Of a DNA stretch of 64,000 nt, positions 1-7,865 are shown piece after piece. Numbering within the stretch: the stretch's first letter is position 1; each line of letters opens with the position of its first letter. This DNA comes from Synechococcus sp. PCC 7335 (GTDB lineage: Bacteria; Cyanobacteriota; Cyanobacteriia; Phormidesmidales; Phormidesmidaceae). The position numbers and the translations under genes were made by a program. The stretch is from NCBI RefSeq assembly GCF_000155595.1, contig NZ_DS989904.1, positions 4,147,987 through 4,211,986 on the forward strand, read 5' to 3'. Below the pieces are notes generated by a model. That model made no database searches. It was given only the letters and a program-made list of their open reading frames with translations, and was not told the origin of the DNA.

Positions 1-1073
1 TCGCGTGCTAGAGCAGAGGCAAGGTCAAAGCGGAAGCCGTCTACATGCATCTCCTGAACCCAATAGCGCAAGCTGTCCATAATTAGCTTTAGCACTTGAG
101 GATGACGCACGTTCAAAGAATTACCACAGCCAGTGAAGTCCATGTAATACCGCGGCGCTGTTTCTACCAAACGGTAATAGGCAGCGTTATCAATACCGCG
201 CAAAGAGAACGTAGGCCCCAGATGGTTCCCTTCTCCGGTGTGGTTATAAACCACATCAAGAATGACTTCGATATTAGCTTCATGCAGCGCCTTCACCATG
301 GCTTTGAACTCACGTACCTGCTGCCCAGGTTTAGCACTGTAGCCGGCGTGCGGGGCAAAATATCCGAGTGAGTCATAACCCCAATAGTTGTGCAGACCGG
401 TTGTGACCAGATGACCTGGATAGACGTTGTAGTGATGGACAGGCAGTAGTTCAACAGCGGTGATTCCGAGGTCTTTAAGATGGGCGATCGCCTCTGGATG
501 GGCCATCCCAGCATAGGTGCCTCTTAGGTGGGGCGGAATTTTATCGTGCTGTTTAGTAAAGCCCCGAACGTGAACTTCATAGATAATGGTTTGATCCCAA
601 GGAATATCTGGATGTTGGTCACCTTGCCAATCGAAGCTATCATCAGCTACTACGGATTTTGGCATGGCCGAACTGCTATCGGTCAGGGAGAAATCTAAAT
701 CGCGATCTAGATTTGCAAAATCGTCCATTGGAAAGCTAAATAGCTCAGGACCAAAGCGAATATCGCCTGTCAGCGCCTTTGCATAAGGATCGATCAGCAG
801 TTTGTTAACGTTAAACCGATGGCCGAGCTTGGGCTGATAGGGACCTTCTACTCGAAATCCGTACCGCTGACCGGGACCTATTCCTGGAATGAAACCGTGC
901 CAAATATAATTGGTCACCTTCGGCAGGGAAACCTGCGTCTCTTGCCCAGATTCATCAAACAAACATAGAATTACCTTGGTGGCATTCTCAGAAAACAGCG
1001 CGAAATTTGTACCTGTTTCCATCCACGTGGCGCCTAAAGGATGGGACTTCCCTGGCCAAACTTCTACTGTCAT
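1..1073 (-). CDS. glgX: Glycogen debranching enzyme (isoamylase/GlgX type), N-terminal part
   Basis: About 357 residues are present; the gene starts at 1073 (ATG on the minus strand) and runs off the left edge, so the C-terminal half is missing. The N-terminus (TVEVWPGKSHPLGATW) and the following roughly 150 residues are the CBM48-type domain of isoamylases. The GH13 barrel then shows DVVYNHTGEGN (conserved region I) and, close to the edge, VDGFRFDLAS (region II with the nucleophilic Asp). The family cleaves alpha-1,6 branches of glycogen in the cytoplasm. The leader directly upstream of the ATG is a 15-bp tandem repeat (separate entry). GlgX versus the closely related TreX cannot be told apart from this half alone. 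Confidence 0.9.
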   Translation of the reverse strand, partial: MTVEVWPGKSHPLGATWMETGTNFALFSENATKVILCLFDESGQETQVSLPKVTNYIWHGFIPGIGPGQRYGFRVEGPYQPKLGHRFNVNKLLIDPYAKALTGDIRFGPELFSFPMDDFANLDRDLDFSLTDSSSAMPKSVVADDSFDWQGDQHPDIPWDQTIIYEVHVRGFTKQHDKIPPHLRGTYAGMAHPEAIAHLKDLGITAVELLPVHHYNVYPGHLVTTGLHNYWGYDSLGYFAPHAGYSAKPGQQVREFKAMVKALHEANIEVILDVVYNHTGEGNHLGPTFSLRGIDNAAYYRLVETAPRYYMDFTGCGNSLNVRHPQVLKLIMDSLRYWVQEMHVDGFRFDLASALAR

Positions 1074-1075
1074 TA

Positions 1076-1150
1076 CTCCTAACCCTTAAAATCCTAATCT
1101 TTGAAATCCTAACTCTTGAGATCCCGACCCTGGGGATCTTGTACCTATGA
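1076..1150. repeat. Degenerate 15-bp tandem repeat in the glgX leader, about 5 copies
   Basis: Five consecutive 15-mers align without gaps: ctcctaacccttaaa, atcctaatctttgaa, atcctaactcttgag, atcccgaccctgggg and a weaker fifth. On the glgX strand each good copy reads roughly ttcaagagttaggat. The copy touching the ATG ends in TTAGGAG, so the repeat overlaps the likely ribosome-binding region. The rest of the 1074-1440 spacer holds no convincing gene. Confidence 0.8.
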
Positions 1151-1440
1151 ATAGCACCTATAAACCATATGTTCTTAAGTATCTGTTAGAAGTACATATC
1201 ACCTCTTGAACCGTACCAAAGATTGCTCTCTAGCGGGAAAGACTCTGAGATAGAACGCCACCGCGTCAATCGGTTGCAAAAAGGTCACGACCTCAAAGCT
1301 AAGTACAAGCCTAAGAAAAGTTTGGAGAAGACATCAGAAAGTCAAAGCCAACATGATCTAGACATACCAGTGTGGTTGTCCGCGCATTGGTCGCCTCTGC
1401 TGTCAGAATAGTCGAAAGGTAGTTTTCTTCTAGACTTGTT

Positions 1441-2403
1441 ATGCGTCAGCTATACCCGCCCATCGAGCCTTATTTTCGTGGGATGCTGCCGGTTTCGTCT
1501 CTACATACGCTCTATTACGAAGAAGTAGGCAATCCCAATGGCAAGCCTGTGGTTTTCTTGCATGGCGGACCGGGCGGCGGCATTGTCTCGCTATATCGAC
1601 AGTTTTTTGATCCGGCCAAGTGGCGAATTATCTTGTTCGACCAACGTGGCTGTGGCCAAAGTACGCCGCATGCAGAACTGACTGAAAACACAACCTGGGA
1701 TCTAGTAGCAGATATTGAAAGGCTGCGATCGCACCTTTCTATCTCAACATGGACTGTTTTTGGAGGTAGCTGGGGCAGCACCTTAGCGCTTACCTACGCA
1801 CAAACGCATCCAGATAGATGCGATGGTCTGATTCTGCGCGGCATCTTTATGCTTCGGCCCAAGGAAATTCAGTGGTTCTATCAATCTGGTGCTAGCAATA
1901 TTTTTCCAGATGCTTGGGAAGGCTATCTTGCGCCTATCCCACCAGAAGAACGCAGCGATTTGGTCACAGCCTACTACGATCGGCTCACCAGTGAGGACGC
2001 TACTACTCGAGAAACAGCCGCCAGAGCCTGGTCTATTTGGGAAGCCAGCACTAGCAAACTGATCCCTGATACCGATCTAATTGAACGCTTTGGCGAAGGC
2101 AGCTTTGCCGATGCTTTTGCCAGAATCGAATGCCACTACTTCATTAACGGTGGTTTCTTTGATAATCCTAATTACCTACTTGATAACATCGACGCCATCC
2201 GGCATATTCCTACCGTTATTGTCCAAGGTCGCTACGATGTGGTTTGTCCAATGACTTCTGCTTGGGAACTCCATCGCCTTTGGCCAGAATCTGAGCTGAT
2301 CATTGTCAATGAGGCTGGACATTCTGCAACTGAACCTGGGATTACGAGTGCGCTCGTAGAAGCTAGCGATCGCTTTGCTAAACAGGGCAGTCAACCGGAA
2401 TAA
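1441..2403 (+). CDS. pip: Proline iminopeptidase (alpha/beta hydrolase, S33)
   Basis: 320 residues, normal length for the bacterial enzyme, which removes N-terminal proline from peptides in the cytoplasm. Visible motifs are the MRQLYPPIEPY start, the oxyanion-hole loop HGGPGGG (41-47), the nucleophile elbow GGSWGS with Ser110, and the likely acid and base Asp266 (QGRYDVVCP) and His294 (EAGHSATEPG). The ATG at 1441 matches the usual family N-terminus. It is a single-gene unit; the chromate transporter begins about 150 bp downstream. Family identification is secure and exact substrate preference is inferred. Confidence 0.93.
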   Translation: MRQLYPPIEPYFRGMLPVSSLHTLYYEEVGNPNGKPVVFLHGGPGGGIVSLYRQFFDPAKWRIILFDQRGCGQSTPHAELTENTTWDLVADIERLRSHLSISTWTVFGGSWGSTLALTYAQTHPDRCDGLILRGIFMLRPKEIQWFYQSGASNIFPDAWEGYLAPIPPEERSDLVTAYYDRLTSEDATTRETAARAWSIWEASTSKLIPDTDLIERFGEGSFADAFARIECHYFINGGFFDNPNYLLDNIDAIRHIPTVIVQGRYDVVCPMTSAWELHRLWPESELIIVNEAGHSATEPGITSALVEASDRFAKQGSQPE

Positions 2404-2555
2404 GTACCTAGCTGACCTACTTTTAGGTTCTTGACTCATAACGCGACTCGTAAAAAGATGATGGAGCCAACCGCCGCGCCATTACAAAGTAGCTTGTTAA
2501 TTTAGTCTTAAGGTAGATTCGGTATTGTCGAGCACCTAGTGTCACAAATTGAATC

Positions 2556-3749
2556 ATGGAACAGCAGCCAGAGACGATTGCCTATTCATCGCTGCCGCCT
2601 GAACAACAGCAAAGTCGACTTCGTGAGCTAGCAAGCGTGTTTTTCCGACTAGGCGTAGTTGCCTTTGGAGGACCGGCTGCCCATGTTGCCATGATGGATG
2701 ATGAGGTAGTCAAAAGGCGGCGGTGGATGAGTCGCGACCAGCTACTCGATCTAATTGGCGTTACGAACCTTTTGCCTGGGCCAAATTCTACTGAGCTAGC
2801 GATTCATATCGGCTATGAGCGCGCCCGATGGCGAGGGCTGTTTGTCGCTGGAGGAAGCTTCATCTTTCCAGCGATGGTGATGGTGTGGGTACTAGCAGCA
2901 CTGTATGTGCGCTATCAAACAGTGCCACAGGTAGGCTGGTTGCTGTATGGGATCAAACCTGTGATTATTGCGGTGGTACTTCAGGCGCTATGGAAGCTAG
3001 GTAAGAAAGCAGCTAAAGATCTACCAACGACGGCAGTAGGGTTGGGTGCAATTGCTCTTTACTTTACAGGTATGAACGAAATCCTGTTGCTTTTACTGTC
3101 AGGATTAGTCGTGATGCTAGTCAAAAATTACCAGAACAGAAATGTTGGGGTTGGCGCAATCTTGTTGCCATTTTCAGGATTATTAGCTCAAGTAGGAAGG
3201 ACCGCTGCAACCGCTGTCTCTATCGGCTGGGGAGGTGTCTTCTTATTCTTTCTAAAAGTCGGCTGTGTGCTATATGGTAGCGGTTATGTGTTGCTAGCTT
3301 TTCTTCAAAGAGATTTAGTAGAGAAACAATGGTTAACTTCGCAACAACTTTTAGACGCGATCGCTATCGGCCAAATCACTCCCGGCCCAGTGTTTACCAC
3401 AGCTACGTTTGTGGGCTATCTCCTAGCAGGCAACGCCGGGGCGATCGCTGGCACAATTGGTATCTTCCTTCCGGCCTTTTTGCTGGTAGGTTTAGTCAAT
3501 CCCTGGGTCCCTAAGATCCGCCGGTCACCGTGGGCTAGCGGTTTCCTAGACGGTGTTAATGCTGGGTCTTTAGGACTTATGGCCGGAGTCACCTATACCT
3601 TAGCCCAAGCAGCGTTCGTAGATTGGTTGACAGTTGGTTTAGCGCTGTTAAGCGCTGTATTGGTGCTTCGCTTCAAGATAAACTCGGCTTGGTTAGTTCT
3701 AGCGGGCGGCGGAATCGGTCTCTGCCTACATCTGAGTGGATTAGTATAG
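2556..3749 (+). CDS. chrA: Chromate transporter, two-domain CHR family
   Basis: 397 residues, the length of the long-chain ChrA type with two homologous CHR domains. The first domain shows FRLGVVAFGGPAAHVAMM and LLPGPNSTELAIHIGY. The second repeats the pattern with FLKVGCVLYGSGYVLLAFL and IGQITPGPVFTTATFVGYL. About ten hydrophobic segments are evident. ChrA proteins export chromate driven by the membrane potential, and many genomic copies have an unproven substrate. There is no chrB-like regulator next to it. Nothing in the sequence suggests truncation. Confidence 0.9.
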   Translation: MEQQPETIAYSSLPPEQQQSRLRELASVFFRLGVVAFGGPAAHVAMMDDEVVKRRRWMSRDQLLDLIGVTNLLPGPNSTELAIHIGYERARWRGLFVAGGSFIFPAMVMVWVLAALYVRYQTVPQVGWLLYGIKPVIIAVVLQALWKLGKKAAKDLPTTAVGLGAIALYFTGMNEILLLLLSGLVVMLVKNYQNRNVGVGAILLPFSGLLAQVGRTAATAVSIGWGGVFLFFLKVGCVLYGSGYVLLAFLQRDLVEKQWLTSQQLLDAIAIGQITPGPVFTTATFVGYLLAGNAGAIAGTIGIFLPAFLLVGLVNPWVPKIRRSPWASGFLDGVNAGSLGLMAGVTYTLAQAAFVDWLTVGLALLSAVLVLRFKINSAWLVLAGGGIGLCLHLSGLV

Positions 3750-3759
3750 GGGGAAGCGC

Positions 3760-3787
3760 CAAGACCTGTTGCTCAAGACCCACTGCT
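3760..3787. repeat. 14-bp tandem duplication downstream of chrA
   Basis: caagacctgttgct is followed directly by caagacccactgct (three mismatches). It is one of many short tandem duplications in this window. Confidence 0.5.
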
Positions 3788-3864
3788 CTAGAAGCCTGAC
3801 TTGATGAGGTTAAAACTTCCCCAAACCATAGTTCACGTTGTCTGTAGTGAGTTTCTATCTTTCT

Positions 3865-4503
3865 TCAACACTGTCTTTCTTCTATATTGGGGCTACCTTC
3901 TGTTGTGATGTCTATTTCTTCTCTTCGTAGTATCTCTTGCGCTCTAACGGTATCAGTCACAATCTCCTTTCTCAAAGATACATTCTGATAGGGCACAATT
4001 CGACGGCAAGATAGTGCTTGCTCTTCATAGATACCCATGCGAACAGAGCCGTCTTCAGCAGTTTCAGCTTCCCCTATATCTATTCTTGTTTCTCCACCAT
4101 ATACCGATTCAATCTCGATGATGATTTTCTCTTTGGTGACAGGCACATCCGCGCTGGCGTCAGTTGTCACGATGCGTTTGGATATCTTCACCTCGCCGGT
4201 TTTCACTCTGCGAGTTTGAGCTACAAGCTGCTCTTCATATAGTTCGATAGACGATGGTCTTACCCCAGCAGCGCGACCATCGCTTATAGACATAGAAGGG
4301 TTCGACACAACAGAATCTTTACTCTGTGGTTCTGTAGCTATGTCTCTAGAAGAATCAACTCCTGGTTCGACAGCTGCTTCAACAGGAATTGATTCTTCTA
4401 CTGATCTCATTACAGGAATACGATCATCATCGTTCAAAGGACCAGGCATAATAGCTCCAAGGGCTGAATAAATAATCTCTGCTATATAGTGACCTATCGG
4501 CAC
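3865..4503 (-). CDS. DUF2382 (YsnF/AvaK-type) stress protein without PRC barrel
   Basis: 212 residues from a GTG at 4503; an alternative ATG is at 4449, removing 18 residues. The C-terminal two thirds carry the DUF2382 pattern twice: SIELYEEQLVAQTRRVKTGEVKIS, then GIYEEQALSCRRIVPYQNVSLRKEIV and ILRREEIDI. The first 75 residues are low in complexity and rich in Ser, Asp and Pro. DUF2382 proteins are stress-induced in several bacteria but their biochemical role is not established. It is divergent from the membrane-protein gene at 4773, and a second DUF2382 gene (with a PRC barrel) lies just beyond that one. Confidence 0.8.
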   Translation of the reverse strand: MPIGHYIAEIIYSALGAIMPGPLNDDDRIPVMRSVEESIPVEAAVEPGVDSSRDIATEPQSKDSVVSNPSMSISDGRAAGVRPSSIELYEEQLVAQTRRVKTGEVKISKRIVTTDASADVPVTKEKIIIEIESVYGGETRIDIGEAETAEDGSVRMGIYEEQALSCRRIVPYQNVSLRKEIVTDTVRAQEILRREEIDITTEGSPNIEERQC

Positions 4504-4772
4504 TGAGATCTTCTTCCGTCAAGGGAAAGATAAAGTTTAATAAGAAACATTAAGAGCTAGTAGATCTCCACACTTACCTCATATTTCCGGATTAATTTAT
4601 TATATTCCCTCAATTTGGTATTTATAAACACAGAAAATTCTATACCTTTCGTCTGAATACATTCACTCTTTTGAATGGTTTGTGTCTGCCTACTTCTTTA
4701 TAGGATGAGCCTCTAATTACTTACCTCTTGAGACGTAATGTAATAAACGACCCCTACTGGAGCCTTTGCACT

Positions 4773-5468
4773 ATGGCATATACACCTGATAGAACACCAC
4801 CTGATAGAACAACGCCCGATAGAACAATACCTGATAGAACAAGCTCGAATGTTCATGTCACTTCTGCAACCACGAGCGCCGTACCTGCGAATCCAGTTAT
4901 GGAATATCACGATACCGTTCGCTGGGGTCCTATTTTTGCAGGTATCGTAGTAGCCCTTGTTTCGCAACTGATGTTAAGTGCTTTGGGAGCAGCCGTTGGC
5001 GGATATGCGGCAGGTGAAGCGACGCCTGGTTCGATCGGCACAGGCATAGGGATCTGGGCAATTATCAGCTTATTAATTTCTCTTTTCTTAGGCGCATGGG
5101 CAATGGCAGCTTCCTGTGGTCCGATGAACAAGAAGACAGCAATGCTCAACGCAACCATTATGTGGGCAACGACCCTAGTAATCAGTGGTTGGCTGCTCGC
5201 TAGCGGTGTTTCTGGAGCCTTCGGTGTGATAGCTTCTAGCGCTGGCGGTGCACTTACTCAGGTTATTGAGCCCGGTGGTGCTTCTCTACCTAATCCCGAC
5301 CAAGTTACTCAAGCAGCTCCCAACGTCACCCCCCAAGAAGCGGCACAATATGCAGCGTCAGCAGCCACAGCTAGTATTTCCTTCATCATTGGTTCCTTGC
5401 TGGGATTGGTCGCTGCGCTAATCGGCTCTACAGTTGGCGCAAAGCGGCCTAGAGCTGTTGTTCGATAG
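4773..5468 (+). CDS. Four-helix membrane protein with N-terminal PDRT repeats
   Basis: 231 residues from the ATG at 4773, chosen because GGAG sits about 11 nt upstream and the preceding 15 codons look unrelated. The N-terminus has four 5-residue repeats of PDRT plus one residue. After YHDTVRWGPIFAGIVVAL come about four membrane segments rich in Gly and Ala, and the protein ends in a basic tail. The hydrophobic core resembles the family often labelled PhnA-like membrane proteins, whose function is unknown. It lies between two DUF2382 genes, which suggests an envelope-stress role. A strong terminator follows at 5526. Confidence 0.75.
   Translation: MAYTPDRTPPDRTTPDRTIPDRTSSNVHVTSATTSAVPANPVMEYHDTVRWGPIFAGIVVALVSQLMLSALGAAVGGYAAGEATPGSIGTGIGIWAIISLLISLFLGAWAMAASCGPMNKKTAMLNATIMWATTLVISGWLLASGVSGAFGVIASSAGGALTQVIEPGGASLPNPDQVTQAAPNVTPQEAAQYAASAATASISFIIGSLLGLVAALIGSTVGAKRPRAVVR
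4785..4844 (+). repeat. 15-bp tandem repeat, 4 copies, coding for PDRTx
   Basis: Units: cctgatagaacacca, cctgatagaacaacg, cccgatagaacaata, cctgatagaacaagc. They are in frame in the membrane-protein gene and encode PDRT plus a variable residue. Most differences fall in the last bases of the unit. Confidence 0.9.
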
Positions 5469-5479
5469 ATAACTACTCA

Positions 5480-5511
5480 GCTTTTTGAAGTGACCGCTTT
5501 TTGAAATGACA
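5480..5511. repeat. 16-bp tandem duplication
   Basis: gctttttgaagtgacc is followed by gctttttgaaatgaca (two mismatches), just after the stop codon at 5468. Confidence 0.7.
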
Positions 5512-5525
5512 AATCTTGTTTGCCG

Positions 5526-5562
5526 AGGTGACGTACGTACTACGTCACCTTTCTTCTTTTTT
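5526..5562 (+). terminator. Rho-independent terminator
   Basis: A perfect 10-bp stem (AGGTGACGTA / TACGTCACCT) with a 5-nt loop is followed by TTCTTCTTTTTT. It ends the membrane-protein transcript. The remaining spacer to 5851 is AT-rich and probably holds the promoter of the next gene; I see no gene in it. Confidence 0.9.
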
Positions 5563-5851
5563 AAAGGGGGTTACTAGAAAAGAAGGAGATAGAATAGTGC
5601 ATTTGGCATAGACACGAACACCTCAAAGCTTTTAGAACTCAAGCGTCTAGATAGTCTTTCGGCATCAGCATACATACCCTCTCTTACGTATGACATTTCA
5701 ATACAACAGCAAAAATCATGTCCTCTGTCTAGAAAGAAATATCACTATATGAATAGAAAAAAAATATAAGGCTCTTTCCTATATGCGATGAAAGATAATA
5801 TCTGTTCTTTTAGACTTAGTAGGTACATAACCACTCAAAGAGGTAAAACGT

Positions 5852-6718
5852 ATGGCATTAGTAAGCCTAAAGAACACTTATCCAGACTATAAGAATACTT
5901 TTAGTGACAATAGCCTTAGCCACCTAGACGACTATACCGTCTACGCAGACGGCGACGACAAAGTTGGCTCTGTAGAAGATGGCTTGTTCGATGATACTAC
6001 CGGCCAGTTTCGCTACCTAATTGTGGATACAGGCTTTTGGTTCTTCGGTAAGAAAGTTTTGCTCCCAATCGGTCGTGCTAAGTTTGATAATGCTCAAAAA
6101 CGAGTGTATGTAGCAGGACTGAGTAAGGGTCAGGTAGAGAATCTACCTGAATATAATGAGAGCACAACCGTAGACTATGACTACGAGGAAAATGTACGCG
6201 GCATCTATAGAGAGAACGCAGCTAGTCAGAGTGCTCCGGTCGGTGCTGCTGGCGTAGCGAGTACTGCTGGTACTTACACCCGCGATAACTACACATACGA
6301 TAGAGACCCTGACCTATACGCAGTAGATAATACGGATACGAATCAGCCCATCCGCCTTTATGAAGAGCGTTTGATTGCTGATAAGAATGTCGTCAAAACC
6401 GGTGACGTCGTTGTAGGCAAGCGGGTTGAGGCTGAGACAGCGAAAGTATCTGTTCCGATTGAGAAAGAGAGAGTTGTGGTCGAGCGAACCACACCTACTA
6501 CAACCACCGCTGGAACTACTGCACACGATTTTGCTGAAGGTGAAGTTGCCCGCGTAGAAGTATTTGAGGAGCAAGCAGATATTCGTAAAGAAGCTGTGGT
6601 TCGTGAAGAGGTTTCAGTTAGAAAAGAGCGCGAGCAAGAAGTTGTTAGCGAAGAAGCTACTATCCGCCGAGAAGAGTTGGATGTAGATGCTGGCAGTTCG
6701 ACGGTAATTGATCGATAG
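5852..6718 (+). CDS. PRC-barrel plus DUF2382 stress protein (AvaK-like)
   Basis: 288 residues. Residues about 20-110 form a PRC-barrel-like domain (DDKVGSVEDGLFDDTTGQFRYLIVDTGFW, KVLLPIGRAKFDN). A Tyr- and Asp-rich linker follows. From about 168 to the end is DUF2382, with LYEERLIADKNVVKTGDVVVGKR and then VFEEQADIRKEAVVREEVSVRKE and ATIRREELDV. The domain order is that of cyanobacterial AvaK-like proteins. A good AGAGGT ribosome site precedes the ATG. A terminator follows at 6774. Functionally it is likely linked to the other DUF2382 gene at 3865, by family only. Confidence 0.88.
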   Translation: MALVSLKNTYPDYKNTFSDNSLSHLDDYTVYADGDDKVGSVEDGLFDDTTGQFRYLIVDTGFWFFGKKVLLPIGRAKFDNAQKRVYVAGLSKGQVENLPEYNESTTVDYDYEENVRGIYRENAASQSAPVGAAGVASTAGTYTRDNYTYDRDPDLYAVDNTDTNQPIRLYEERLIADKNVVKTGDVVVGKRVEAETAKVSVPIEKERVVVERTTPTTTTAGTTAHDFAEGEVARVEVFEEQADIRKEAVVREEVSVRKEREQEVVSEEATIRREELDVDAGSSTVIDR

Positions 6719-6773
6719 TTTTTTGCTATCAGAGCAACTTGCTCAGTACAAGCGAATCGTAATAACTTATCAG

Positions 6774-6809
6774 AAGGGTTAGAGGTCAAATGACCTTCAA
6801 ACCCTTTTT
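6774..6809 (+). terminator. Stem-loop terminator after the PRC/DUF2382 gene
   Basis: AAGGGTT pairs with AACCCTT, and an inner AGGTCA/TGACCT continues the stem. The 3' arm runs into CCTTTTTA. The hairpin is T-rich on one side only, favouring plus-strand termination. Confidence 0.75.
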
Positions 6810-6879
6810 ACCTCTGTTGATTTGAATGCTCCGAATAAAAGGTCAATCACGAAGAGCATTACATAAGTGTCAAAAAGCC

Positions 6880-7803
6880 TCAGCTCTCACTTTTTCTTCG
6901 CTGTTGATCGTCCTCTAGTAGATCAAACCGCTTTGGATAAGATAGGCCGTGCCTAGTAAATTCTTTCTTGGCCCTTACTGTTAGATCTGTCTTATAGGCA
7001 AATTCATCTCTAGCATCTAGGGGATAGGAGCGCAGTTTGTACAAACTCCCCCAGCTATGTTCAGACATTACAACTGTAATAGGTAGCTTCAGATGCGTAT
7101 ATTTACTGGTATAGGCAATCCGATACAAGATGTTCTCAACTTGCTCAGGGTTTACTTCGTGGTCTAAATAAAACTCCGTGACAACCTGCGCCTCTAGTTC
7201 GCCCATGTTGGCATTAGAGACAGGGTTAGTCCAAATGTGGCTGTGTGGAATAGTCACGATATTATCGGAGGGAGTCTGCAAGCGAATACCCCTCAATCCG
7301 TAGCTAACAACCTCGCCGTACTCATCTGCGATCGCCACCCTATCTCCAACCCGATATGGCGCTTCAAACAACCCAACGATGCCTGCAATAATCGAGCTAG
7401 CATAATCTTTAAAGGCAAACCCTAGAGCAACCGCAACGGTACCAGTCACTGCTAGTACGTTCTCTCTCGAAAGGTTTAAAAACAGATTCATCAATAGAAT
7501 GACAGTTATCGTCATGACAGTCGTTCGTACAAACGGCTGAAACTGTTTTATCCGTAAGCGATTGTGCCTAGCTACTTGCTCTGATAGCCAGATTACCAAA
7601 GCGTCTACGCCTTTAATAGTCAGATAGCAAACAACAATAATAATCAGCGCCTGAAGAATCTTTGGCCCAGTAATTTTGCTAATCAACTCTCTAGTTTGAT
7701 CGGCTGCCTCTCTAGCGGAGTCTTGAGTTGAGTTTTGTGCCGACCCCGGGGTTGATTGTGCTATCAGCATCCTTATCAAGGGCTTTCTAAATAGATCAAT
7801 CAT
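6880..7803 (-). CDS. Small-conductance mechanosensitive channel (MscS family), first of three
   Basis: 307 residues. Hydrophobic helices lie at about 50-73 and 92-111, followed by the pore helix 116-147 (VLAVTGTVAVALGFAFKDYASSIIAG) and the MscS beta domain starting at FEAPYRVGDRVAIADEYGEV. The length fits the compact three-helix MscS class. The C-terminus is short and charged. MscS channels release solutes on hypo-osmotic shock. It is convergent with the PRC/DUF2382 gene and downstream of the winged-helix gene at 7866-9323, probably in the same transcription direction. Confidence 0.9.
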   Translation of the reverse strand: MIDLFRKPLIRMLIAQSTPGSAQNSTQDSAREAADQTRELISKITGPKILQALIIIVVCYLTIKGVDALVIWLSEQVARHNRLRIKQFQPFVRTTVMTITVILLMNLFLNLSRENVLAVTGTVAVALGFAFKDYASSIIAGIVGLFEAPYRVGDRVAIADEYGEVVSYGLRGIRLQTPSDNIVTIPHSHIWTNPVSNANMGELEAQVVTEFYLDHEVNPEQVENILYRIAYTSKYTHLKLPITVVMSEHSWGSLYKLRSYPLDARDEFAYKTDLTVRAKKEFTRHGLSYPKRFDLLEDDQQRRKSES

Positions 7804-7865
7804 CTATGACTTATTCCTATTAAGCTACCTTCATCAATCTAATTACTATCGCTTCTTGCTCTATT

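Noticed and set aside
1223-1411. 62-codon plus-strand ORF between glgX and pip
   Set aside because: No ribosome site or recognisable domain; composition is not coding-like.
4728-4772. Extended N-terminus (15 codons) of the PDRT membrane protein
   Set aside because: ATG 4773 has GGAG upstream and starts the repeat region; the extension is unrelated in character.
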